Source: Candidatus Yanofskybacteria bacterium CG10_big_fil_rev_8_21_14_0_10_36_16
GTDB taxonomy: Bacteria > Patescibacteria > Paceibacteria > 2-02-FULL-40-12 > IGHO2-01-FULL-4-A
DNA length: 64,000 bases
Direction of reading: 5' to 3'
NCBI GenBank assembly: GCA_002794035.1
Contig: PCXQ01000001.1
Location: forward strand, 18,388-82,387
Within the stretch, counting starts at the first letter, position 1; the number at the start of each line of letters is the position of its first letter. Made by a program: the position numbers and the translations under genes. The notes below the pieces were generated by a model. It ran no database searches. It saw only the letters and a list, made by a program, of their open reading frames with translations, and was not told where the DNA came from. Positions 7,840 to 16,415 of this stretch are shown piece after piece.

Positions 7840-8718
7840 TTATAGTGTTAATACAAAATTTTCCATTGCTAGTCTCTTATTATAATGTGGGTTTGAAATC
7901 GTGTAGTGTAATTTTAACAAATTCTTTGCCATTCTGACAACATCGGCTTTGCTTTTGCCGTCATTGTCTTGTGTTAACTTTGGTCTTAAATAAAGCATCC
8001 AGTATAGTATTGTTTTTTCAAGCTCGCCAGCTTTTGATTTATCGACGATATTGGCTACAAACAAAAATCTTTCATGGATGTCAGATGATATTAGATCTGA
8101 TAATTTTTGAACAGCTTTTTTGATATCCTTAAATGAATTTTCTTTTAAAATATTAAAAACCATGCCCGTTCGGCCATTTGAGAAATCAGATACAAATTTT
8201 ATCTGTTCTTCAGATAATCCAGTATTGTTATCGTTTAATATCTTGCTGATTACTTGTGGTGAGTGAGCCGGGAAATAAAATTTTTGGCATCGTGAGAGAA
8301 TCGTCGGCAATATGGTGTCTGTTTTGTGGCTTATTAATATCATAATTGCGTATGATGGCGGCTCTTCTATTATTTTGAGGATTGAGTTTTGGGCCTCCTC
8401 TTGCATTTCATGTGCATTGTCTATAATTACGAATTTTAGTTTACCTCCAAATGGGCTTAATGAAAGGAATTTCTTTGCCTCCCTTATTTTATCAATGGAA
8501 ATAGTTTGTCCGCTGTCGGAATGAGAGCTGTCAATAAAAAGAAGATCGTGGGTTGCTGATCCCCCGCTTCGGGTTATGTGTTTGTTTGCCAACTCCAAGG
8601 CTAGTGTTTTTTTGCCTATCATTTCTTGGCCATGAAACAAAAAACTCCCTGAAGGATATTCGGATTTAAAATAATTATCCAGTATCTTTTTTTGGTTGTT
8701 GAATCCAAATATGGTCAC
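7840..8718 (-). CDS. holB: DNA polymerase III delta'-like clamp-loader subunit
   Basis: 292 aa AAA+ protein. It has a degenerate P-loop (FHGQEMIGKKTLA), an Asp-Asn-Ala-His Walker B region (VIIDNAHEM) and the clamp-loader motif ILSRCQ. This fits delta' (HolB), a non-hydrolysing subunit of the sliding-clamp loader; a truncated DnaX is less likely. A short Ser/Gly-rich stretch (RSGGSATHD, coded near 8548-8575) sits where related proteins are shorter and may be another small in-frame insertion. Confidence 0.85.
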   Translation of the reverse strand: MTIFGFNNQKKILDNYFKSEYPSGSFLFHGQEMIGKKTLALELANKHITRSGGSATHDLLFIDSSHSDSGQTISIDKIREAKKFLSLSPFGGKLKFVIIDNAHEMQEEAQNSILKIIEEPPSYAIMILISHKTDTILPTILSRCQKFYFPAHSPQVISKILNDNNTGLSEEQIKFVSDFSNGRTGMVFNILKENSFKDIKKAVQKLSDLISSDIHERFLFVANIVDKSKAGELEKTILYWMLYLRPKLTQDNDGKSKADVVRMAKNLLKLHYTISNPHYNKRLAMENFVLTL

Positions 8719-8842
8719 TACTTTAATACTTTAGCACTTAAATATTCCGATATAAACCCCACCCTTGGAAATCCACCATAGATCTAGATTAGCAAGTGAA
8801 ACTGAATTTTCAAGTACAGGTTGAGTACTTTTCTGTTTTTTA

Positions 8843-8860
8843 ATATTGTGGTATATTCAC
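8843..8860 (+). promoter_or_regulatory. Extended -10 promoter for the iscA-like gene
   Basis: TGTGGTATATT contains TG, one base, then TATATT, an extended -10 box. The ATG is about 40 bp downstream. No convincing -35 box is seen. Confidence 0.4.
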
Positions 8861-8894
8861 GAAGGTTATTTTAAAATTTTTGTGAAGGCTAACA

Positions 8895-9230
8895 ATGTTC
8901 ACAATGACTGAAAAAGCTGTGGGGGTAGCTTTAAAAGTAATGGCAGAACATTATGTAAATCAGAAATATTTACGGATCGGTGTTGTTGGCGGAGGATGTT
9001 CAGGATTTCAGTATAGTATGAAATTTGAAGATAAAAAAATTCCTCTTGATAAGGAATATAAATTTAAAAGCGGACAAAAGGTATTAAAGGTGTTGATTGA
9101 TTCAGCAAGCATGGTTTTTTTAGAAAATTGTGAAGTTGATTATGTTGAGACACTTGAAAGTTCAGGTTTTAAGTTTAATAACATAAACGTTAAATCTACT
9201 TGCGGATGCGGAAGCTCATTCAGTATATAA
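8895..9230 (+). CDS. A-type iron-sulfur carrier (IscA/ErpA/HesB family)
   Basis: 111 aa, family-length. The three conserved cysteines are present: GGGCSGFQY near residue 33 and CGCGSSF at the C-terminus. Such proteins carry Fe-S clusters to apo-enzymes. An internal ATG three codons later is also possible as start; the first has AAGG upstream. The last 22 bp of the gene are repeated at 9264-9285. Confidence 0.92.
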   Translation: MFTMTEKAVGVALKVMAEHYVNQKYLRIGVVGGGCSGFQYSMKFEDKKIPLDKEYKFKSGQKVLKVLIDSASMVFLENCEVDYVETLESSGFKFNNINVKSTCGCGSSFSI

Positions 9231-9285
9231 TATGCGCGACGTCCTGACACTGCTGTGGAATGGGCGGAAGCTCATTCAGTATATA
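9208..9285 (+). repeat. Duplicated 3' end of the iscA-like gene
   Basis: The 22-bp sequence at 9208-9229 (last codons of the gene) recurs exactly at 9264-9285. The 34 bases between are GC-richer than the surroundings (GCGCGACGTCC). It resembles the mraY and ychF cases: a gene end repeated after a short foreign-looking spacer. Confidence 0.85.
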
Positions 9286-9300
9286 TTTTTTTTTTAATTT

Positions 9301-9331
9301 AAAACCCCTTGGGTAGTATCCAAGGGGTTTT
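9301..9331. terminator. Bidirectional intrinsic terminator
   Basis: AAAACCCCTTGG pairs with CCAAGGGGTTTT around a 7-nt loop, between convergent genes. Confidence 0.85.
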
Positions 9332-9349
9332 GTGCTTTTGAGACAATAT

Positions 9350-9607
9350 TTAACTCATTGAAGGTGGTGTAGGACCTTGAGGAGAAGAATTGTTGTCATT
9401 CATTGATCCTTCGTCTGAAGAAGGTGTAGAGTCTTGAGGGGCTCCTCCCCCCATTGATTCCCCGCTTGATGGAGGTTGCGTCATTGAAGACATGTCTGAA
9501 GATCCTGAGTCAGAATCTGAACTGCCGCCTCCTTTTTTGCTCTTTTTAAGCCAGAAATAAACTACTATTAAAACGACCAACAGAACTAAACCAATTACAA
9601 GTTGCAT
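9350..9607 (-). CDS. Small TM-anchored Ser/Gly/Pro-rich protein
   Basis: 85 aa. Residues 2-19 are a strong TM helix followed by KKSKK, giving a cytoplasmic positive flank or an anchor; the remaining 60 residues are low complexity (Ser, Gly, Pro, Asp, Met), probably disordered. Such anchored low-complexity tails are common in Patescibacteria but have no known role. Family not recognised. Confidence 0.6.
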   Translation of the reverse strand: MQLVIGLVLLVVLIVVYFWLKKSKKGGGSSDSDSGSSDMSSMTQPPSSGESMGGGAPQDSTPSSDEGSMNDNNSSPQGPTPPSMS

Positions 9608-9747
9608 AATTAAAAACTATAATCACACATAAGACCGGTATTTAAATAAATACACGGTTTATTAGTAATTATAAGCCAAAAATCTAGTTATTAATTTAAA
9701 ATTATAATTTAATATATGGCACTAAACCAAATATTAAATCCTTTTTA

Positions 9748-9779
9748 AGTATATCACTTTTTGTGGATAATTTATCCAC
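9748..9779 (-). promoter_or_regulatory. Extended -10 promoter with palindromic operator
   Basis: On the minus strand AAAAAGTGATATACT holds TG-A-TATACT (-10 at 9748-9753). Directly upstream a perfect palindrome, GTGGATAA-T-TTATCCAC (9763-9779), covers the -35 position. It could be a repressor site; it also contains a DnaA-box-like TTATCCACA. It points to the 9350-9607 gene with a leader of about 140 nt. Confidence 0.45.
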
Positions 9780-9800
9780 TTTTAACCTCATTTTTTATGG

Positions 9801-10928
9801 CTAAGCCATCGCAAGCAGTTTTTGGGCTATTATTTTTGCAGCTTCAGGCTTGGCGAAAGCTTTAATTCTAGATGCTAACTCTTCTTTCTTGCTTAAAACA
9901 TTATCCACTGCGTTTATTAGCAGGTTTGTTGTTAGATTGTGTTCTTCTATTATAGTAGCTCCAAATTTAGATATTTCCATGGCATTTTTTAACTGGTGAT
10001 TTGAGGGAGAATTCTTTATTGGTACAATTATTGCCGGTTTGCCTAAAAGAGCAATTTCAAAAAGGCTTCCTGCTCCTGCTCTGGAAACAACAATGTCTGA
10101 TGCAGCATAAGCTAGTTTCATTTGGTCTGCATTAAAATACGGATAAAGGCGGTAATTACTTCTTACGCTTGGTGCATAAGTGTTTTCGCCTTCTTTAAGC
10201 ATAAAATCAACCTGTTCCTGTACTTCTTTTGCCTTGTCTTGACCGCACTGGTGAATTATTTGATACTTGTAACTCATTTTTACTAGGGACAGCAATACTA
10301 TCTTGTTTATTGCGCTTGCTCCCTGACTGCCACCCATAAAAAGTATTATGGGTTTTGAATTGTTTAAACCAAATGATTTCATTGATCTTTCTTTATCCCC
10401 TTCTAGAAGATCTTTTCTAACAGGATTTCCAACAAGCTCTGTTCTTTTAGCCGGGAAATATCCATATGCTTCTTCAAATGACACAAATATTTTTTTAGCA
10501 AATTTAGCCGACCAAGTATTTACTTGTCCCGGTATCGAATCAGATTCGTGGATAACGACAGGAATAAAAAACAGCCGAGCAGCTAAAAGCGGGGGTACGG
10601 CATCATAAGCTCCTTTACTGAACACTATATCAGGCATGTATAGCCACATATAAAAAACAGATTGCAAAAATCCAAGAGGAAGTTTGATAAGGTCTAGAAT
10701 GATTTTAATACCACGGTAACTTCTCAATTTACCGCTTAAAACTCTAAGAAAAGGAATTTTGTATTGTCTTGAAACTTCAGTAAGGTATCCTTTGTTATCG
10801 CCCATTAATATTAGTTCAATGTTTTGATTTTGGGACTCGCTTTCTTTTTGGAGTTCCTTAGCTACGGCAGCCAGAGGAAAAGCGTGTCCTCCGCTTGAGC
10901 CGCCAATTAAAAATATTCTTGTACTCAT
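9801..10928 (-). CDS. murG: MurG, lipid II synthase (GlcNAc transferase)
   Basis: 375 aa peripheral membrane GT-B enzyme that adds GlcNAc to lipid I to make lipid II. Signatures: N-terminal GGSSGGHAFPLAAVAKEL (family GGTGGHxxPA), VIHESDSIPG, FMGGSQGASAIN, and the donor-binding VSRAGAGSLFEIALLGKP near residue 285. Normal length. It works with MraY and MurC, also in this window but not adjacent. Confidence 0.95.
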   Translation of the reverse strand: MSTRIFLIGGSSGGHAFPLAAVAKELQKESESQNQNIELILMGDNKGYLTEVSRQYKIPFLRVLSGKLRSYRGIKIILDLIKLPLGFLQSVFYMWLYMPDIVFSKGAYDAVPPLLAARLFFIPVVIHESDSIPGQVNTWSAKFAKKIFVSFEEAYGYFPAKRTELVGNPVRKDLLEGDKERSMKSFGLNNSKPIILFMGGSQGASAINKIVLLSLVKMSYKYQIIHQCGQDKAKEVQEQVDFMLKEGENTYAPSVRSNYRLYPYFNADQMKLAYAASDIVVSRAGAGSLFEIALLGKPAIIVPIKNSPSNHQLKNAMEISKFGATIIEEHNLTTNLLINAVDNVLSKKEELASRIKAFAKPEAAKIIAQKLLAMA

Positions 10929-10987
10929 GTTTTAAATTATACTATAAAAAGTAATTATAATTAAGCGCATAATTGAAAATAACCAAT

Positions 10988-11001
10988 AAAAGTGATAGAA
11001 T
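10988..11001 (+). promoter_or_regulatory. Extended -10 promoter for tRNA-Leu
   Basis: AAAAGTGATAGAAT holds TG-A-TAGAAT about 18 bp before the tRNA. The A-tract plus GTGATA pattern repeats before other genes in the window. Confidence 0.45.
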
Positions 11002-11018
11002 ACATCTAATATTTTAAG

Positions 11019-11100
11019 GGGCGAGTGATGAAATTGGCAAACATGCACGACTCAAAATCGTGTGCCGCAAGGCTTGAGGGTTCGAGTCCCTCCTCGCCCA
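11019..11100 (+). tRNA. tRNA-Leu (CAA)
   Basis: Acceptor GGGCGAG pairs with CTCGCCC; discriminator A. The anticodon stem CACGA/TCGTG encloses CTCAAAA, giving anticodon CAA. A short class II variable arm (GCCGCAAGGC) is present, and the T arm is GAGGG-TTCGAGT-CCCTC. CCA is not encoded. Confidence 0.93.
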
Positions 11101-11248
11101 CTTTTTATAGCTTATCATAGGGTGCTTAAAATAAATTCAGACAGAAATTAGAGAGCATATGTAGCGGGGTTAGCCATCGGTGATGGTAATTTGTTTAACC
11201 CAAATGGTAGAGCGACAAGATTGAGAATAATTTTAGTAATTTTTCGTA
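11101..11248. other. Intergenic stretch after tRNA-Leu, small hairpin
   Basis: No gene seen. GGGTTA and TAACCC near 11175-11210 enclose CCATC-GGT-GATGG, giving a small stacked hairpin next to the words ATGGTAGAGCGACAAG, reminiscent of a decayed tRNA D-arm. I cannot support a real tRNA. Confidence 0.3.
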
Positions 11249-11302
11249 TTTTTTAACAATAAAACAGCCCCGCCACGGCGGGGCTGTTTTATTGTTAAAA
11301 AA
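11249..11302. terminator. Very long bidirectional terminator palindrome
   Basis: 26-bp perfect arms, centred at 11275/11276, run from TTTTTTAACAAT through ACAGCCCCGCC to the mirror. The T tracts on both outer ends allow termination from both sides. Confidence 0.85.
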
Positions 11303-11306
11303 GTTT

Positions 11307-13700
11307 TTATTGAATAGAGTAAATATATTTTAGTACAGCATTAGCTACTCTTTCTAGACTTTGGGCACTACATTTATCAAGCGTATCGCCTGTGGTATGA
11401 AATGGCGGATAGTTAAAATCAATTACTAAAAAGCTTGGTATGCCAGCATTGTTAAGCGGTGTGTGGTCGTCTCTTATTGTTTGTTCCACTTTATCACCAA
11501 AAGATTCATTACTTATGTTTTTCGCTATATTCCAAAAGAATTCTACTTGTTTTGGAGCGTTTTTAACTGATGATTCTTCTTTATATATTTTTAAGTTTTT
11601 ATCGCATACCATATCAAGAACAAGTGCAGATGTTGGTTTGTTGTTTTTGTATGTACCATTTAAGTGTTCCGAAAAATATGTAGAGCCAAGGGGTACCCAG
11701 TTTCTGTAATTGCCGTTTTGTTTTATGTCCCCTTCCTCCCCATCAAAGAAAACTATATCAATACCAATACTCGGTATTTTGTTGTTATTGTTTAATATCC
11801 TTGCAATCTCTACAAGAACGGATACTCCTGAGGCTGAATCATTAGCTCCCGGTACCGGCTTGTCTTTATGCATTAAGTCTAAATCGGCAAACTCTTTGCT
11901 GTCATAATGTGTTGCCAAGATAAGGCGTTTTTCTTTGTTTGGATAAAAACGGCCGATAATATTCATTAATCCATAATTGTTTTTATCCTTATCTTCGTGG
12001 TTCCACGATTGTATTATTGTTTCGTGGGCCAGTTCTTTTATTTCAGCATTTAAAAAATCCTGGGTTTTTTTGTGGCCGGTAGATCCTATATAACGTGGCG
12101 CATAGCTTAGTTGTTGTTCTATTGTGGCCAGCATTTCGTCGCCATCGACTAGTTCGGGTTCATTAAATGTTCGCTGTATGATGTCTGCTGTCATATAATC
12201 AACCGGGGCATAATTATCTGTAAGTATTGGATATAAATCTAAATTATATCTATCAAGGTTAATTAATTTATCCCCCATCGAACTGATTATGGGGTTTTTG
12301 TTTTGTAAAATTTGATTGGCACTTAGATCAATTTGCTTATCGCTGTTATGTCCTACAAAAATAATATTTTGTGAACCTGTTTTATTTGGGTTTTCGGTTG
12401 CAAAAAAGTAGCTGTTAGGAAAAACGCTTCTGAATGTTCTTATTTCCGAAAAAATAAGAGAAGGTTTTTGTCTTGATAAATTGCCAATCAAATTAGCTAT
12501 AAATACGCCATTATCAGATAGTTTTTCTTTTGCTGTAATAAAAAATTCCTGCGTGGTGAAGTGAGCAGGAATGGAAAAAAGTGAATAATACACGTCGCTG
12601 AATATCAAGTCATATTTTTTATTAGAATCTCGCAGTAATCGCCGGCCATCCTCGGTGTAGTTATGAAAATTGAGATTGTCTTTAAGATCGAAATATTGTT
12701 TAGCAAGATTGAAAAGCGATGGTTCTATTTCAGAAATATCAATTGTTGCATTTGGTAATTCTGCAGAAAGTGCTTTTGGTATAGAATATGCACCGCCTCC
12801 TATGACTAAGGCATTTTTGACTTCAGGATTGAATATTTTGTACAGAGAGTAGTATCTGGTGTAGTTATATACCAAATCAGTGGGGTCATTTGAATCAAGA
12901 AACATTGCCCCCGATAAACTTTTGTCCTGCTTGAAAACTCTTATTGGTCTTCCTCCGCTTAAGGTGTCAAAAATGGTTATATTTTCATATATGCCATCTT
13001 TGCTGTATAAAACATCTGCTTTAGTTTGGTTAATGATAAAAATGGTGGCCCCGGTTAAAGATATAACTGCAACAATAGATTTTATTATCCACTTTTTATT
13101 AATTCCTAAAAAAACAAGTGGTATAAAACCTAATAAAAATAGAGCTATTCCTGTGCCAATGAAAATATAATCAATACCAAAATTTGGTATAAGAACAAAT
13201 CCTGCAAGCAAGCTTCCCAGAATACTACCAAGTGTAGACCAAAAAAACACTTTGCCTGATATGCTGCCGATACCCTGTTCGGGCACTTGGACGCTTTGTA
13301 ATTTTATTGCGTAAGGCGATAGCGTGCCCAACAGAAGAGCTGGTATAAGAAAAAGCAACAAAGAGGAAATCAGAGGCCCAGTTATAAGAGAAAAATTGAC
13401 GCTTAAAATCGGTAAAATTATAGCACCTATAAAATGTATAGTAATAACTAGCAAGCCACTGACAAGAATTATTCCAAAAAACCACCTTAATACAGGATAT
13501 TTGTCGGCAAATTTACCGCCTATGTAATATCCAATGCTTAAAGCTGCCAATATAACGCTTATAACACTTGATACGGTAAAAATAGTATTGCCATAATGAG
13601 GAGACAAAACACGTACAGCAACAACCTCAATGATTAATACGCAAGCTCCTGTAATAAAAACAGAAAGTGGGAGTAAATTTTGTTTTAGGAATTTATTCAT
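11307..13700 (-). CDS. Fusion: membrane spermidine-synthase-like plus M28 peptidase / glutaminyl-cyclase-like
   Basis: 797 aa from the ATG at 13700 (a TTG 42 nt upstream is possible). Residues 1-230 hold about seven TM helices of the fused spermidine-synthase type. Residues 240-490 form a Rossmann methyltransferase-like domain: VIGGGAYSIP, then DISEIEPSL and SDVYYSLFSIP. Residues 520-797 are an M28/QC-like zinc domain with LATHYDS, VPGANDSASG, FFDGEEGD, LVLDMV and DDHTPLNNAGIP, keeping the zinc-ligand pattern. The M28 part is probably extracytoplasmic or cytoplasmic depending on TM count. Substrates are unknown. Confidence 0.85.
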   Translation of the reverse strand: MNKFLKQNLLPLSVFITGACVLIIEVVAVRVLSPHYGNTIFTVSSVISVILAALSIGYYIGGKFADKYPVLRWFFGIILVSGLLVITIHFIGAIILPILSVNFSLITGPLISSLLLFLIPALLLGTLSPYAIKLQSVQVPEQGIGSISGKVFFWSTLGSILGSLLAGFVLIPNFGIDYIFIGTGIALFLLGFIPLVFLGINKKWIIKSIVAVISLTGATIFIINQTKADVLYSKDGIYENITIFDTLSGGRPIRVFKQDKSLSGAMFLDSNDPTDLVYNYTRYYSLYKIFNPEVKNALVIGGGAYSIPKALSAELPNATIDISEIEPSLFNLAKQYFDLKDNLNFHNYTEDGRRLLRDSNKKYDLIFSDVYYSLFSIPAHFTTQEFFITAKEKLSDNGVFIANLIGNLSRQKPSLIFSEIRTFRSVFPNSYFFATENPNKTGSQNIIFVGHNSDKQIDLSANQILQNKNPIISSMGDKLINLDRYNLDLYPILTDNYAPVDYMTADIIQRTFNEPELVDGDEMLATIEQQLSYAPRYIGSTGHKKTQDFLNAEIKELAHETIIQSWNHEDKDKNNYGLMNIIGRFYPNKEKRLILATHYDSKEFADLDLMHKDKPVPGANDSASGVSVLVEIARILNNNNKIPSIGIDIVFFDGEEGDIKQNGNYRNWVPLGSTYFSEHLNGTYKNNKPTSALVLDMVCDKNLKIYKEESSVKNAPKQVEFFWNIAKNISNESFGDKVEQTIRDDHTPLNNAGIPSFLVIDFNYPPFHTTGDTLDKCSAQSLERVANAVLKYIYSIQ

Positions 13701-13752
13701 GTATCTTGTTGTAATTGTAACAGGTTGCAAATATTTGCTCAATTTATTGAAT

Positions 13753-13778
13753 AAAAAACGGCCTGTTGGCCGTTTTTT
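13753..13778 (-). terminator. Intrinsic terminator
   Basis: AAAAAACGGCC pairs perfectly with GGCCGTTTTTT around TGTT, just after the HAD gene on the minus strand. Confidence 0.85.
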
Positions 13779-13793
13779 GACAGTGGGTATATT

Positions 13794-14579
13794 TTAAGAC
13801 AATAAGAATTTGATTAGTTTTTTAGTATCCTTTGTATCCTTAACTTTATAAGCAGGAACGGTGGTTTTAAGTACTGCGCTATCATTTCCTCCTTCAAACA
13901 ATGCATCACCGACAAACAGCATGCTGTCATAAGGAATTTTTAGGGTTTTCTTTATTTGTTCAATGCCATATTTTTTATCAATTCCCTCTCTTGTTACATC
14001 TATGGAGGTTAACCCACCTGCCTTAACTTCCATCTTGGGAAGTTCTTTTTGCAGCATTTTGATCATTTTCATCCTGGTTTTATTATTTTTTTTCTTCCAA
14101 TCTTCTTTTGCTTTTACAGGAGCTTTTTGACCAACAGCGGAGAATGTAATTTGAGTTCCTCTGTCTTCTATTACTTTTCCGTATGCTTTTTTAGGATTTG
14201 AGTATCCCAGATCCTCAAATACTTTTTTAAATGCACTAAAAATCTTTTCTTTTTGATCCGGTGTAAAATCATAAGAATAAATTTGCTTCCATTTGTTGCC
14301 TAAATAACGATAAAAAGTAGTTGAGGTTGTTGGGAATAAAAATAACTTTTCGAGTAATTTTTCGGGGGCTTTTAGCCTTGATACTAACTGATCACTGAAC
14401 TGTTTATAGGTTCCTCCTCCAATAACCGCAACATGTTTAGATTCTAAAAGCTTTTTTAGTAATTCCGCCATTTCTTTATCTAGATTAGATTTGCTCACAG
14501 TCAGTGTGCCGTCTAAATCAAAAACAATCAAACTTTTATCTTTTGGTACCTCGCTTAGCTTTATAATTGGTTTTTTCAT
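13794..14579 (-). CDS. HAD-IIB phosphatase, phosphomannomutase-like
   Basis: 261 aa HAD hydrolase. Motif I is VFDLDGTLT near residue 19, with the catalytic Asp pair. GGGTYKQF follows in the motif II region, and motif III/IV is FVGDALFEGGNDSA near residue 225. The GGND end and overall size match the PMM / HAD-IIB branch (sugar-phosphate mutases and phosphatases). The substrate cannot be decided here. It diverges from murC by 62 bp. Confidence 0.85.
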   Translation of the reverse strand: MKKPIIKLSEVPKDKSLIVFDLDGTLTVSKSNLDKEMAELLKKLLESKHVAVIGGGTYKQFSDQLVSRLKAPEKLLEKLFLFPTTSTTFYRYLGNKWKQIYSYDFTPDQKEKIFSAFKKVFEDLGYSNPKKAYGKVIEDRGTQITFSAVGQKAPVKAKEDWKKKNNKTRMKMIKMLQKELPKMEVKAGGLTSIDVTREGIDKKYGIEQIKKTLKIPYDSMLFVGDALFEGGNDSAVLKTTVPAYKVKDTKDTKKLIKFLLS

Positions 14580-14641
14580 TTTATTTTTGCTATCTTTTTC
14601 TTAATGATATTAATTAATAATCTTTAAGAAAAAATAAGTTT

Positions 14642-16123
14642 ATGGATAAAAAAATAATAGATTTAAGCAAAATTAGAAATATTTACATGATAGGTATTAA
14701 GGGTACTGGAATGGCGCCTTTGGCGGTTAATCTTAAAAATATGGGCAAAATAATTACTGGCTCAGATAGCAGTCAGGTATTTTTTACAGATGAATTGCTT
14801 AAAAAACAAAAGATAAACATACTTTCCCCTTTTAAGGCCGGCAATATTCCTAGTGATGTAGATTTGGTAATTACCTCTACCGCATATGATAGCAAAAACC
14901 CGGAAATAAAAGAAGCTGAAACAAGAGGCCTTTCTGTTTTGGGATATCCCGAAGTTATTGGACTTCTAAGTAATTCAATGAAATCTGTGGCAGTGTGCGG
15001 AAGTCACGGAAAAACCACAACAACTGCTGTCCTTTCATATATATTATCAAGGTCAAACATCGGTGTTCTGCCAAATGTCGGTTCAATAGTTCCCCAACTT
15101 ATCAATTACAAACCGGATTTCCCTTCAGGGCTTATTAATTTGGAAAAGTCCGAGGCAAAATCAAGCATTGATACGAGGCGTACAGATGGTACGTCGAGTG
15201 TTAATGCGAAGATTTTAACGAAGGAATTCGTCAAACCCGAAGGGATTGGCTCAAAAGATCTTGCTTTAGCAGGTCATAATTTGAGCCAAGTTAATATGCC
15301 GTGGTTTGTGTTTGAGGCTGATGAATATCAAAACAAACTAAGGCATTATAGTGCCGACATTGTAATACTCACTAATATTGATTATGACCACCCTGATTTT
15401 TTTAAGACGCTAAATGAGTATAAAAAGGTTTTTGTTGATTTTGTAAAAAGAATTCCCAAGGACGGACTTTTGATATATTGTTCGGATGATAAAGAGGCAT
15501 CAAAGATTTCCATATACGCAAAATGTCCCAAAATTGCTTATAATTTAGAATTATTAGATTTAAGTAAGTGGGAAATAAAACTTGCGGGCCAGCATAATAT
15601 TCTTAATACAATGGCAGCTATTTTGGCTGCCAAACATCTCGGTGTAGATGAGGATACAATTAAAAAAGCTGTGGCAAATTTTCAGGGTGTTAAACGCCGT
15701 CTTGAGTTTATAAAAAATACCCGCATAAACGGGCAGGACTGTGTTTTAATAGATGATTATGGCCACCACCCTACTGAGATCAAGGCTTCAATAAAAGCCA
15801 TTAAAGAAAAATATCCCAACAAAGTTTTGTGGACTGTTTTTCAACCGCATACTTTTAGCAGGACAAGCGCATTGTTTGATGATTTTGCAAAATCATTTAA
15901 AGAATCTGATAAGACAGTTGTTTTGGATATTTATACTTCTGCAAGAGAAAAAAGTGGTTCTATACATTCTCGAGACTTGGTTAAACAAATGAATAGTTCA
16001 AATGTTTTTTATAAAAAAGACATTCAGCAAACAGCTAAATTTTTAAAACAAAAAATAAATTCTCCCAGTGTCATAATGACAATAGGAGCAAGCAATGTCT
16101 GGGAATTGCATGAGTTGGTTTAG
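14642..16123 (+). CDS. murC: MurC, UDP-N-acetylmuramate--L-alanine ligase
   Basis: 493 aa cytoplasmic ATP-dependent ligase, the first peptide step of peptidoglycan. Signatures: GIKGTGMAPLA near residue 18, P-loop CGSHGKTTTT near residue 119, EADEYQNKLRHY near residue 224, and DDYGHHPTEIKA near residue 377. Residues about 169-202, between the P-loop domain and WFVFEADE, are a Ser/Lys-rich insertion not expected in MurC; its DNA (15148-15216) is a palindromic repeat related to one at 61535-61600. The frame is intact. Confidence 0.95.
   Translation: MDKKIIDLSKIRNIYMIGIKGTGMAPLAVNLKNMGKIITGSDSSQVFFTDELLKKQKINILSPFKAGNIPSDVDLVITSTAYDSKNPEIKEAETRGLSVLGYPEVIGLLSNSMKSVAVCGSHGKTTTTAVLSYILSRSNIGVLPNVGSIVPQLINYKPDFPSGLINLEKSEAKSSIDTRRTDGTSSVNAKILTKEFVKPEGIGSKDLALAGHNLSQVNMPWFVFEADEYQNKLRHYSADIVILTNIDYDHPDFFKTLNEYKKVFVDFVKRIPKDGLLIYCSDDKEASKISIYAKCPKIAYNLELLDLSKWEIKLAGQHNILNTMAAILAAKHLGVDEDTIKKAVANFQGVKRRLEFIKNTRINGQDCVLIDDYGHHPTEIKASIKAIKEKYPNKVLWTVFQPHTFSRTSALFDDFAKSFKESDKTVVLDIYTSAREKSGSIHSRDLVKQMNSSNVFYKKDIQQTAKFLKQKINSPSVIMTIGASNVWELHELV
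15148..15216 (+). repeat. Palindromic repeat inserted in frame in murC
   Basis: Arms 15165-15183 and 15189-15207 are 14/19 complementary around a 5-nt loop (GGCGTAC...GTACGTC); outer AAAATC (15157-15162) pairs with GATTTT (15211-15216). The left half aligns without gaps to 61535-61570: both have CCGAGG, AAAATCAAG and GAGGCGTACA at the same spacing. Confidence 0.8.
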
Positions 16124-16199
16124 TTAAAAATTAATAAGACTTTGTTTGTATTCTCATAGATTTCTGCTACTATATTTCCATGCTTAGTATAGGTATGGT

Positions 16200-16337
16200 A
16201 TGAACGCAATAGAACACAAGGAGGCCAAGTTTATTCCCTTCTCTTTTGTTATAAACCTGCCAAAACCGCGTTATGAGCGTATTATTGTAAACAGAGACCG
16301 GCAAGGTAGAATATTGAGATCAATGGCTCCCAAATAA
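16200..16337 (+). CDS. Small basic ORF, unknown
   Basis: 45 codons from ATG 16200 to TAA 16335-16337; contains PFSFVINLPKP and RIIVNRDRQGR. A TACTAT -10-like box lies about 25 bp upstream. It is basic, without TM segments or Cys. No family is recognised; codon use looks coding, but a short ORF alone is weak evidence. Confidence 0.4.
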   Translation: MNAIEHKEAKFIPFSFVINLPKPRYERIIVNRDRQGRILRSMAPK

Positions 16338-16415
16338 AAGTTTGTAGCTCAAGAATTAAACTAACTGGGCTAAATTGAAAAATATGGTTCAGAAAATTTA
16401 ATTCTTGTTTATATT

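Noticed and set aside
9763..9779. Replication origin from DnaA-box-like TTATCCACA
   Set aside because: Isolated boxes at 9763, 17527 and 59889; no cluster, no dnaA, dnaN or rpmH nearby.
11175..11220. Second tRNA after tRNA-Leu
   Set aside because: Only a small hairpin and a D-arm-like word; no acceptor, anticodon or T arm.
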